Assembly: GCF_001613425.1 (NCBI RefSeq)
Contig: NZ_BDCI01000001.1
Location: 310,001 to 374,000 of the forward strand
Direction of reading: 5' to 3'
From: Nocardia vulneris
Lineage (GTDB): Bacteria; Actinomycetota; Actinomycetes; Mycobacteriales; Mycobacteriaceae
DNA: 64,000 nucleotides
Position numbers and translations under genes: made by a program. This document shows positions 42,701 through 54,700 of the stretch, one piece after another. Position 1 is the stretch's first letter. Each line of letters begins with the position of its first letter. A model generated the notes under the pieces. That model saw nothing but the letters and a program-made list of their open reading frames with translations, searched no databases and was not told the origin of the DNA.

Positions 42701-45700
42701 GGGAAGGCCCCGGGTCGGTGCAGCGAGGTGGTCGATGTCCTCGTCCGTGATCTTGCGAATGGTCGCGACCGGAGGCGGGGACGGGTCGGCCGGCTCTTGG
42801 TCCTCCGTGCGATAGGTGGGCACATTGAGGTGGACCACGCCCGCGCTGCGCATCAAGTCCGGGTCCTCGCCATCGCTGTAGGAGATCTCCATCCAATGCA
42901 CGACAGGTACGGTGAAGTTTTGTGTGCCGTCGTCGGCGGGGCTGATGATCATATTCGTGGCGCCGGTGTCGAAGCCATATGTCGCACCCGCGGAGGAGTG
43001 GTACGCGTGGACATAGCTCGGCGTCACGCTGGCAAGGATTTGATTGCTCGGCACATCGAACGGGTTGGTGATCGCCACATTTCCGCCGCCGTTCCAATTC
43101 GCCTGCAGCGAGGTGGCGTCGGACTGCGTGCTGCCGGGCAGGTTGATCCCTGCCCGGTTCTGTGTCTGGAATTTGGGCAGCGTCAGGTCATGGCTGACGC
43201 CGTCGTTCGGACGGTCCGGGGAAGCGTAGTAACGCTTCGTGACAATCCTGATCGAAATGCTCTCCGTGCCGAATCGGCCGGGCTTCTTGAACCATTGGAT
43301 GACACCGCCGTCGAGCGTGAGATTCGTTTCGTCTACTTCGCCGTCGATCATCTCCGGGAAAACGGCGTCCAGGTCGGACTGTGCCTTCATCCGCTCGAAT
43401 GCGGCGATATTGCTTTCGCGGGCGGTCGCGAGTGCCTTCTGTTCGACCAGGTCCAGCACACCCGGGTCATCGTGTTCGCTCGAGAAAAAGCCGGTCTCGG
43501 ACAGGAACTTTTCGGCACCGGCGAACAGGGGAGCGGTGCCGGTGACCCTGAACGGGGTGGTGTCGAGGCTCAGTTGACGCAAATGCAACAGCTTCGGTGA
43601 CAGGTACCGAATGGGCGGCGGCTTTTTGTCCGGGGTTTCCTCTGGTTCCGGAGAGCGGGTTCCGGTCGGTTGCTCGGCCGGAGGTTCCTTCGAGGGCGGA
43701 GGCGGCGTCGCGGTCGGCTTCGTGCCCAGAGCTCCCTTCGACGGCACCAGCATGTTGGTCGGGTACGTTTTCCCGTTGGCCAGTGGTGTTCCCGCAGTGG
43801 GCCCGAAACGCTTGCCGTCCCGGACCAGAACGAGATGGACGCGCATGTGGGGCGTCGTGTGCAGCATATCGTCGTGCAGACGCAGCGAACGAGAGGTGTG
43901 CGCCTTCCTGCCGTAGCTGAGGGAATGACTGGAGTGGTCGGCTACGCCACCTCGGGGGAAAGTGATCTGGCCGCCGCGCCTGGGGTATTTGGTCTCAGGG
44001 AAGGAAGGCCCCGCACCGAGGGTCGTGGTGAATGCCGGGTGCGTACCGGACTCGTTGCTGATCGTCGACTTGCCCGTAACGCCCAGCTCGCGGAGAGTAT
44101 AGACTTCCAGGCCGAATTTCTCATGGGTAGGTCCGGTGAGTTCGGTGCCGCCTTCGAAATCGACCTGCATCAAGAAGAAGCCGAGCGATTTGTTCTCCGA
44201 GTCCAGCCAGGAGGGGGAAGGCAGCCACCCGTCCAGCATCAATGGAATATTGCCCAGAATGTTCTCTTCCTTGAAGAAATCCATCAGGTCGCCGAGGGAA
44301 TTGTCGGAGATGCCTACGAGTCGTTCGCGGAAACCCTGGAATACGTCGATAAGCAGTTCGTCGTGGTTCGGCATGCTGAGTGTCGAGTAGAAAGGGAACT
44401 TCGATAACGATGGCGCTGTTTCTTGGGTTTGCTCGGAATGGAAGACCGCCGGAACCGTTTCCAAATTATCAGGATCGACGCGTGGCAGTTCGGTATTGTC
44501 GACCAGGAATTTCGGAATCCAGATCAACAGTAGGTCGGGCGCCGCCCCGGCGATATCATGCCACACTCTCGCTGTGCTATCGGTCGGCAGGATATCGTCG
44601 ATACCCTGGTTCAGGCTGAACTGCCATTCCTGTTCGTAGGTGTGCGGAATGGTCGGGCCCTTGCTCAACTTCTTGACCGTCGACTCGACCGTCGCGCCGG
44701 CCTCGATGCGCGTGGCGTACTGGTTCAGGATGACCGAAGCTTGCGGTGTGCCATCGAGACTGCGCAAGCCCCGTTCGTACATCGGCCATTTCGCACCGTA
44801 GGAACCCGAGAGGGATCGCAGATCGTGCTCACTGGCGCTGTTGCTGATCGAGCTCCACCCACGCGCGTAATGCCACAGCACGACCGGCGGACCGTTGCCC
44901 GGGGCGTCGCGGTCGCCGACCGGCGGGAGCTGCTCCGCGGCCGGCCGCGCGTTGCGCAGACGCAGGCGGATCGAAACGGGAAAGAGGCGGCCACGGTAGG
45001 TCACGCGCAGCGGCAAGCCCGACTTGGTGAGCAGCCGCGACCACTCGCTGCTGATCAGACGGGGGGTGAGTACCCGGCCCAGCTCGGCCCGGAACTTCTT
45101 GTCCTCGCCGTTGATTCCGACCACCTGCCGGTACAGCTGCTCGCGCAGCCACTGGGCGGTCGTTTCCGGCACCGGGATGATCTCGACGATTTCCTTCAGG
45201 CCGTCGCGCTGCGAACCCAGATCCCGGACAATGTGATTCACCTGCCCGGTGCTCGCCGAAGTGGTCTGGATCAGCGCCGTGGATGTCGAACTCTGCGCCG
45301 CAGGGGCAGTTTCGGTGTTTGTGTCGATCTCCGGCGGCGCGAGGGCGGCCACGGGCGGTGCGGCGGATTCGGGCTGCTCGTTTCCGGGGCGCGGTACGGG
45401 TGCGGTTTCGTCGGCGGACGACGTCGCCTGGTGGTCGGCCGGACTGTCCGCTGGTTGAGCGGCGGGCTGGTCGGGTGTGGCGAGTGGGCTGGTTTCGGGA
45501 GCGGGCTCGTTGTTCGTTTCGTCGGATATGCCGTTGTCGTGGCCGGGACCCGCGCCGGTATGCGGTGCGGCTAATTCATCCCCGGGACCAAGATCGTAAG
45601 GTCCGCTCGCACCATTCGGACCGCCTACAAGCGCGGGTCGGCTTCCAGCGGGGCTCGGGCCTGACGGCATGGCGTAAGTGGGACCGGGCCGGCCTGAAGG

Positions 45701-48700
45701 CGGTTGCGGGATGTTGGGAAGCTCGGTTTCCAGTTGCTTGAACAGATCGTCACCGAAGTAGGTGGTTTCGTCGTACCGGGGTTCGAATGCCGGTGTGGCG
45801 CGGCGCTCGCGTCCGTGCACGCCGAGTGCACCGGGGCCGCTCATGGTCATGTCTGTGAACTTCGGCAAGTGCTTGACATCGACCGCGACAACGCCGCCTT
45901 GCCGGGGGATGCTGATGTCCCACGGCACGTCGGGGGTGGGGTCATTCGACCAATCCGTATCGCTCGGGCCTTTTCGCAGTCTTGTGCCGTCTGGATATGC
46001 TCGGTATTCGGTGCCGTCGGAAGTTTTCCGGTACCGGTGGCCGCTGGGCAGCCTGATATGATGCGTGCCATCCAGGGTCTTGCAGTAGGTGCGCCCGCTG
46101 GCGTCGATGCCATATTCCGTGTAGCCGGCACCGTCCGGATTCGGATCCTTTCGGTATTTTGTCTTGTTTTTATAGATGCCGTAAATGGTGCCGTCAGGAG
46201 TTTCGCGGTATATGCCTCCATCGGAATCTGTAGTGTATTCGACGGTACCGCGAGGTAGCGGGTCGAAGCGGTATTCGATGCTGTCGTCCAGCGGAACGGA
46301 ATAGTCGCCGTGGTGGTCCCACGGGTTCAACATCAGAATACGCGTGCCGTTTTCGTCCCGTTCGATGCCGAGGGCCGAGTAGGTGTGCTTTTCAACCAAA
46401 CCCGCGACACCTGGATCGAGTTCAGGGGTCACGAAAAGCACTACGGTATTACGTTTCAGTGCATACTCGATCTGACCACTGATGGCCCGGCCGACAATGG
46501 TCGAGTAGGGTTCGGACAATATCCGATCTCCGACCTTCCCTTCGACCGTTGTACGGTAATACTCTGTGAGCTTGTCCTTCTCCTGCTCCCATTTGTTCGG
46601 GTACTCCTCGTCCAGGTGGGCGCGCAGCCTGCGCGGCGACCATAGATAAGCGGTAAACTTTTGCCAGACGGACTTTCTGGCACCAGGGTCGTCTTTATAT
46701 ATGGTGTCGAGGCGGTGACGCGTTGCATTCCACAGGGAGACGTCTTTGTCGTTTAGTTGATCGCTGGTGTCGGCGACTCGGCGCGAGAATTCGAGGTCAC
46801 CACCTACCAGATCGTGCAGTGTGTTGACGTCGAATTTGAGCGGGTGCAAGAAGCCCGCACCACCCACACTACGAACGGGTTGGCGCAGCCCGACTTCCCC
46901 GGTCCCGAGAACGATGTTTCCGTCTTCATCAGGGACGAGCACTGCGCCAACCGCTCGGTAAAAGCCTTTACCGAGACGTTCGGCCGCAAGGTACGCGAAC
47001 CCTGGCCCCTCGAAACCTACATAGCCGTTACCGCGACCGAACAGGACCGCCCAAGCAGCCTCGATGATCGCCGGCCACAGGGGTTCGCCGGGTTCGTGAC
47101 TGGCGAAGTACCCGGAATTGGTTCCCGGCTTGACATAGATGCGTTTGGCGACGCGCACCCATACCGGTGCCTTGTCGACGAAGAAGCGGACGAAAACAGT
47201 GCCATCGCCGTTGTCGAACAGCATGTCTTTGATTGCCGACGGATTGTGTTCGGCCAAGTCTTTGAGCGGCGCGATGAGAAAGCAGTTCGGAGCCTGGCCC
47301 TGGCGTGCGTCTCGCGCCTGCGGCCCGTGCGGCCCGTACAGCTCGTCCCGGAACCGATTTTCGAGTTTCGGCAACTCAGGAAGAACAGTGGTGGGTGCAT
47401 CCACACGGAACCACCTCGGATCATTGGTATCTTTGACCCACCGCCACTGACCTTGCCCAGGTTTCGCCGCGAAACGGTATTCATAGGGAAGTGTCAGTGG
47501 TTGCGGATCTCCGGCCTCGTCGTAGGCGAGGAACCGTACTCGACCGCTCGAAAATTTCCAGCTGAGTGTGCCGAAGTAGCCTCCGGAGTGATGGGGAACG
47601 AAACTGGATGAGTGGAGCACGAAAGTGAAGTCGAGGTCGGTCGACAGGGCAGTGGGAATACGTTCGCGGGGCCAGCCCGATTCGGTAATGACGTAGTGGT
47701 CGGACTGGTTCGGTGGGATCCACACTTGTACCGTGGCGGCAAGAGGGAGGAAAATCCGCTTGCCGTCGGCGACGAGGGTGAGAACGTTGCCGTTCCAGAG
47801 CGTGGGGCGTGGGAGTTCGGCATTGACGCCGAGGACCGGCAACAGTCGCTCTTCCTCCTGAAGTGTGAGAAGTCGCGTATCCCCCTGGGGCGTGAGGTCC
47901 ATCAGGCGCTGACTCTCGGGCAGCGTGGGATGTTCGAGTCCCTTCTGGCCGAATTGCTTTCGGCGGATCTCGGTGCGGCCGTCGCTTCCCTTTTTCATTT
48001 CTGCTGCCAGGTCATGGCCGAAGTAGGTATCGCCGTTCTCCGGCTCGAATATGTAACCCGAATCGCTAGGTCGTGGACCTCGAGATGATCGGAGCGGCAG
48101 ATCGTTATGCTGGGAGGTGTCGAGATCGGGGGTGGTCTGTGGTCCGGCGCTGGCCTCGGGAGCGGGCTCGTTGGTCGGCGGTAGTTCGGTGGTGTTTCCG
48201 AATGCGAAGCGTGTGCCAGTACCGCGGCTGGACAGACGCGAGAATTTGGTCAAATGTGTGGCATCCAGGATGACGGTGCGGTCCGGGCCGTAGGTCAATC
48301 CATCGATCGTCTGCGGCACCGCCGGGTTGTCGGCCCACGGGTTTCGCAACACGATCTCGATGTGGCCGGTCGCGGCGGAACGCACATCCACCACGTCATA
48401 GGTGTGGGTGCCCACCAGCCCTGGATACTTGGTTATGTTCTCCGCGCCCGCGCCGAAGCCGAGAGTGTTCAGCAGAATCTGATCGCCGCGACCGCGCAGG
48501 AATCGGACCAGGTCGGAGAAGTGTTGCTGGACAACAGAACTGGTCATGGGTCGCTCAGGATCGTTGATCTGGCGGAGATAGGCGAGCACGGCGGTGATCT
48601 CGGGCTGCCATTGCGCCTGCTCCTCCGATTGCAGGTGGTAGCCCAGGAAATCCCGGAAGTGTTCGATGTCGAGCTTTCTGGCGACGTCGGCTCGGTCCCA

Positions 48701-51700
48701 GACCGGCTCGAGTTGGCCGAGTCGTTGCGCGAACGCGAATACCGTATCCGCATCGGCATTCGCACCGAGCTGTTCCATGATCAGGTCATAGATCGTGTCC
48801 ACACCGAACCGCATCGGGTGCAGGAAGGTGGCCAGGTCGAGGCCGCGGACGGGTTGATGAGCGGTTCCGGTCGCGTTCAGCTCGTAGGGCGGTAGCAACT
48901 GGTCCATCACGTGCGCAGCGAATCCGCCCTTGATCATGGCGTAGTCCCCGCCGCGCCAGATCGCGTAGGCCTTTTCGATCAAGGCGGGCCACAACGGGTT
49001 ACGCGCGTCGTTGGCCGCGTAGATCATCCGGCCCTGTGCGTCGGTGTAGAAGTCTCTGGTGACCCGTACCCACTGTGGTACGCCGAGTGCGGTGAAGAAG
49101 CGCACGGCAACGGTGCCGTCGGGATATTCGACGATCATGTCCCTGATGGCTTGCGGGTTGTTCTCGGCGATATCCATCAGCGGCGCGATCAGATAGCAGT
49201 CCCCGGCCTGGCCTTGGGTCGCGTCGGCGGGCACGGGGCCCGCGCTACCGAAGACAGGACCGGACGCGCGCGCTATCGAGCGCCCGAGCTGTTGTAGCGC
49301 CGGCGGGGAAACCCGGGTGTTCCCGTCCAGCAGAAGATCACCCCAGCTGCCGACCCGCAGCGACACCGGCCTGCCGACCGGCGCATGGCGTGCAGCGTTG
49401 CTCGGCGACAGCCAGCGCAGTCCGGTGACTTCGACTGCCGGCGTAGTCGGCGTCGTCCAGTGGTAGATGCCGTCGCTCGCGGGGGGAAACACCGTCAGCT
49501 CACCGAGCAGGTTCCGGTGCACCGAGTGCCGCGCGGCCGTCGGTTCGTCACCGATCCACACCGTGAGCAGATCCGGGCTCGCTGGATCGACCGTGCCGTG
49601 CAGCTCGTCACCAGGCCGGACACTGAGCAGCTCACCATTCTGATCGACGATGCTCAACCGGCCCGCCGGTGCGGTGATCGATGAGCCCGGCATCGGGGCG
49701 ATCGGCGACGGATGGGCGGGCGCGCCGAACGGGCGGATCGATACCGTGGCACTGCCATTGATATCAGGCCGCAGTAACGCGAATGCCTTCTGCGCCAAAG
49801 CCGCCCACATCGGCTCACCATCGGTATGCCCGGCATACATCGGCTCTCCGGACGACTGCGACGTCTCGTGCGGCAGAGTCCGATCGACCCGTACCCACTC
49901 CGGCTGACCGTCGATGAAGAACCGCACCGCGACCGTCTGGTCGGGGAACTCATGGAACATTTCCACCAAGGCCCGCGGGTCCCGCTCGGCCTCCCTGCCC
50001 AGGTTGTTCATCAGCACCGCATAATCCGCCCGAGTCCCCTCCCGAGCATCCGAAGGCACCGGCTGCGAATTCCGCGTCGCGAACACCGGGCCGGTATGCG
50101 CGACCATCGACGCGGCGGGGGCGTCCAAACCCAACGCGTGCACAGCGTTCGACGCCAGCGTGACCCGCCAACTCAGGTTCTTGACGGATACCGCACCGTC
50201 GGCTTTCGGCTGGATCCCCAATAGCTCGCCTGCACCCACCTCGACGACTGCATTCTCGTGGTAGAACAACAGCTGCGTCCGCTGCTGGTTATCCACGCGC
50301 CGTGGCGTGCCCACCCACGTGCCCGCGGGATCCTCAGTCCAGTCCCAGAAGTCGCGTCCGAGCAGTTCGGGATGCACCCGGTATGTCACCTGCGGGTCTG
50401 AACTCACCCTGATCTGCGCGTTGTCCCGGCTGATTCTGTCCAACTCGATACTGTCGCCCGGCCCGACCACCACGGCATCTCGACCATTCCGGGTGATCAG
50501 CACCGTGTTCCCGGTGTTTCCGATCACACCCACACCCTGCACACCCAGATCCGGCGGCGGCACCGAGGACAACTTGGGCTGTTCGCCAGAATCGACCTTG
50601 CCGTTGTCATCTGGGTGCGCCGGGCCGGGAAGTGATTCCGCCGCTTCGGTTTCGGCCTCGGGCACGGTTTCGGTGGCACCATCGCCGAGGTGCGGTGCAG
50701 CGACGCCGACGTAACCCTCGGGCGCCGACGATTCGGACGGTGCCAGCCGTGACCCGTAGCCGGAAACGTCCGGTGCCGATCGGCCTACGCCCCCACGCTG
50801 TTCCCGCAACCGCTCGATCTCGCCTTGGGCGAGGCCGAGTCCGGAGGGTCCGGCTCGAGGGCTGAGCGGCGGCTGATGGGCGGCGCTGCCGTCGGCGGTG
50901 GGGCGGGTTTGTGGTGCGGAAAGAGGTGTGATGAGTGCGAGGAAGGTGTGCTTGTCGAGTTGTCCTTGCCGTGCCAGTTCGTGTGATTCGGCAACCAGCC
51001 ATGTTTCCTTGCCGACAACGGGCACTCTGTGCTCGAGATAGTTTTTGAAGAGCCGCCGGGACAATTCTGAAACGCTCGCCGCAGTGACACCTGGCCAGGT
51101 TTCCCTGAGCTTCACCAGGATATCACCGGGCTCCGTAATATTCGCCGCAAAGAGCTGGAGGGCCACTTGCGATTGGCTGAGTTGCGGGCGAGGCACGCCT
51201 TCTGCGCGAGTGACGACAGAATCAGGTGCGATCAGATTCAAGTCGTACGCAAGTGCGACGAACGCCGGAAAATTGCCTACACTTCTTCCGGCTTCGATAT
51301 CCAATGCAGCGTAGATTTCCCTGACAGCCCTCTGTACCCACGTCGTCCCGGTAGCCTTTGTCATTCCCGGCCTCGGTCGATGCTTCGCTATTTCAGCGGG
51401 CGTCGAGTAGCCTGCGGCAACGGAATGCAGCACTTCAAATGCGTCGTCGCTCAGTTCGAATGGACGGCGTTCGGGAAGTACGGGTGGTGGTGCGAGGGAA
51501 CCGATGACGTTCTGGTCGAGGCGCCCTTTCTGCAGGGCCATTTTCGCAATCTCGGCACGACGGGCGAAGGGGTGAGCGGTCGCGCCGAGTCCGAGATCGT
51601 GGGCGGCGGTAATCAAGATTAGTTCGAGCGCCGCGTAAGTGATATCGAGAGCAGTGACGATTTGTTGATTGTTGTAGCCTGCGCTGACGCGGTGCAGTAC

Positions 51701-54700
51701 GTCCATCTGCATGGTTGTCAAGGTGGTTCGTGGGAGTGCCAGCTCAGCTGCGGCCAGGCGCCGAGACTGCGCCGCGATGGCCGCGGCCTCTGGGTCGGGA
51801 CCGGCGAAGTAGTCCGCTGCCTCTTCCTGCTCACTGAGGGAAAGTGATTCTGCCGCTTCGATTTCGATCGCGGAGACGCCTACGGACTCGGCTTCGGGGG
51901 CATCGTCGCCTAGGTGCTGTACCGGGGCGCCGGCGTCGCCCTCGGGCACCGATGGTTCGGACGGTGCCAGCCGTGACTCGTAGCCGGAAACGTCCGGTGC
52001 CGATCGGCCTGCGGCGACACGCTGCGCCCGCAACCGCTCGATTGCTTCGGGCACCAACGCAGGCCCGGCTGCCGCCACGATTTGGTCGGCTACCGCTGCG
52101 GTGATCTCCCGGCCCACCGCGACGCCCAAGCGTGCTGCGATATTTTTGACACGCCCCGCAACGGTCGGGCCGGACACGCCTATCAGACGGCCTATGGCCA
52201 GGGTGCTGTACCCTGCGGCGTAGTGCTGCACGATCGTTTGTTCTTCAGGGGACAACAGCTCTGGTGGCGCTATCTTCTGTATCTCCACTATGTCTTCGTT
52301 GCTCAGCGCACCCGACACCACAGCACGCTTCTTCAGGGCACGGCTGAAATTATTCCAATCATCTACGTCAACATCGATGCCGAACAAATCTCTCAAGCGG
52401 AACACAAATGGCCCGCTGCGTCTCATATCTATTTTCAGGACTTCGCTGATATACCCTGGCCAGTAGCCTCTGACCGCGTGACGAAAGATTTTCTTCTGAA
52501 TATCCGAAAAATAGTTGACCGGGTGCCGTACGCTACGCTTCATGCCCTTGAAAGCGTCGTCGGAACCAACTTTCTCGAGCGCCTGCTCGAGCGAATCGAC
52601 ACCGAGCCGCGCATAGGCGGTCCTCAGCCAATAGTCGTACCTGTCGTCCGTGGCGAGCTTCGCTTGTATCGAGTTATAGCCCGAAGCGGCGTGAACCAGC
52701 GCCCGCTGCATCTCAAAGATCAGGCTGCCGAACAAGGCCGGTTCCCGCGCGGGCGTGTGCGAGACGGCGAGAGCGGCACGTTCGACGAATACTTCTGTGA
52801 TGGCCCGCTGCGGATTCGTCAAATGATCGACGATGAGTCGCCGCGCGTCGTTCTCCGTGAAGACAGGTCCATCGAAGCTGGCGTTCGAGGCGCTCTCCGC
52901 ACGGTACTGCGGGAACCGGTATTGCGGGAACAGACCACCCCGATCGGTGACCCACACCTCCAGCACTCCGCCATCGCCGTCGACAATAGATATCTCGGTA
53001 CCAGCAGGGAAGCCGGGCAGCCCTTCCTCCGCCCCGGTCCCGGCGTACTCTACCGCCGCCACAAGCTGATCCAGTTCCGCCCAGCCCAGGCCCTTGCGGA
53101 CCAAAATTCCGGTTACAGAACGATTCCCGTCATGGACATGGTTTTCCACATAGGCACGGATGCGGGAGACATCGATGGCATCCCTATCACGCGAATCAGC
53201 ACCGCCGCCACCGCGGTAATAGGCAACAAATTCGCTGCCACCAGGGTAAACGAGCCCGAGCGCGCCCCCTGTCGCATCAGTGATACTGATAATCGAACCC
53301 GGCAAATATGTCGGGAGTGCCCCGCCACCGGCAAAAGTCACGTCGAAGTCCAGGTCGGCAAGCAATAAATCGAGATTATCGATTGCCTTGACCGGGCCGA
53401 CCGAACTGTCGCCGTCTGTAAAGATGTTCGTACCAGGTAGACCGTCCCCTCCACGCCACTCATGATCAGCCGGGCCTATGCCAGCCGGATCATCAGGGCC
53501 GAGGCCGAAGAATGCTCTCTCGGTGTTCGACCCGGTCGCCACGTGTGCGGCCCTTCCGGGCGCACCCGCCGAGAGATCGTCCGTTGCGGAAATGAACGGA
53601 ACACTTGCCGGATCCCTGGACGACAGCGCATCCGCGGTCGTGTCCATGGCGGATTCGGGCTGCGCGGATGCGGGTCCGCGGTTCTCGTCGGTTTGGCTGC
53701 CCGCGCCGATGTTGACATTGCCGAGGGCGGCGGCGCCGGTGGTGGGGTAGCCGGGGGCGGTGAATGCGATGCCGTGAGCGTCGGATGTGGGCGGGGCGAA
53801 GAATATGGCGGTGAGCGAATGGGCGTCGGCAGGATGGTAGTAGGTCGGGAACTGCTCACGGTCGCTGCTTTCGATCGGCAGGTCGTCCTCGGTCGCCGGG
53901 TTGTAAGCCCTGACCTGCACTCCGGCAGCCTTATCGTTAGGACCTACCGATGGGTCTTCGGAACGTACCGGCTTCGTATAGAACACGACGGTGTGCGCGC
54001 CGATATTGTGCTCGATGTCGATGCTTGCAACACCGTAGACCACACCAGCGAAGTATCCGGGACCGTAAGCGCGTAGCAAACGGGCGATCTCGATGTAGTA
54101 ATCGAACTGCTGCAGCCGCCCACCGGCCGCCTCCTCGAAGGCATGAGTGCTCATACCTGCCAAGCCGACCGGTTCCTCGGGCGGGGTGATTCGATGCGCC
54201 GAGTTGACGAGCTCGCGGTTGAAGGTCCCGACCGCGATGCGCCGCAGCGCCCGTTGCGCGCAATCATTGGCGCGCGGTCCAGGCTCGGCGACGACCGGCC
54301 TCGTCCGCTCCGACCCGCCACGAGGAGTCTCGGGGACCGCAGCACTACCATCCCCCCACGCCTGCGCCTCAGCCTCACTCGCCGCCAAATCATTTGCGAC
54401 AGCAGCCAAAATCAGACGGACCTTTTCTTCACTGATACGCTCTCCGTCGCCTATTTCAACGCCGTAACGGCGAGCGATCCGCCGCACCGTCCTGCCAACA
54501 AATTGCCGGGATCCTACATCCCGTGTAGTCCCGTCGTGTAACTCGGATACATCTTTCATCGTCATGGCGGGATTCGCCCGGAGAGTCAGAAGAATAGTTC
54601 TTTCTTTTTTCGTGAACAGGGGCGATGGCGCGATTTCCTGTACCGCTGCCAAATCAGCATTGGTCAATGCCCCGCGCGCCACAGCATACTTCTTCAACAC

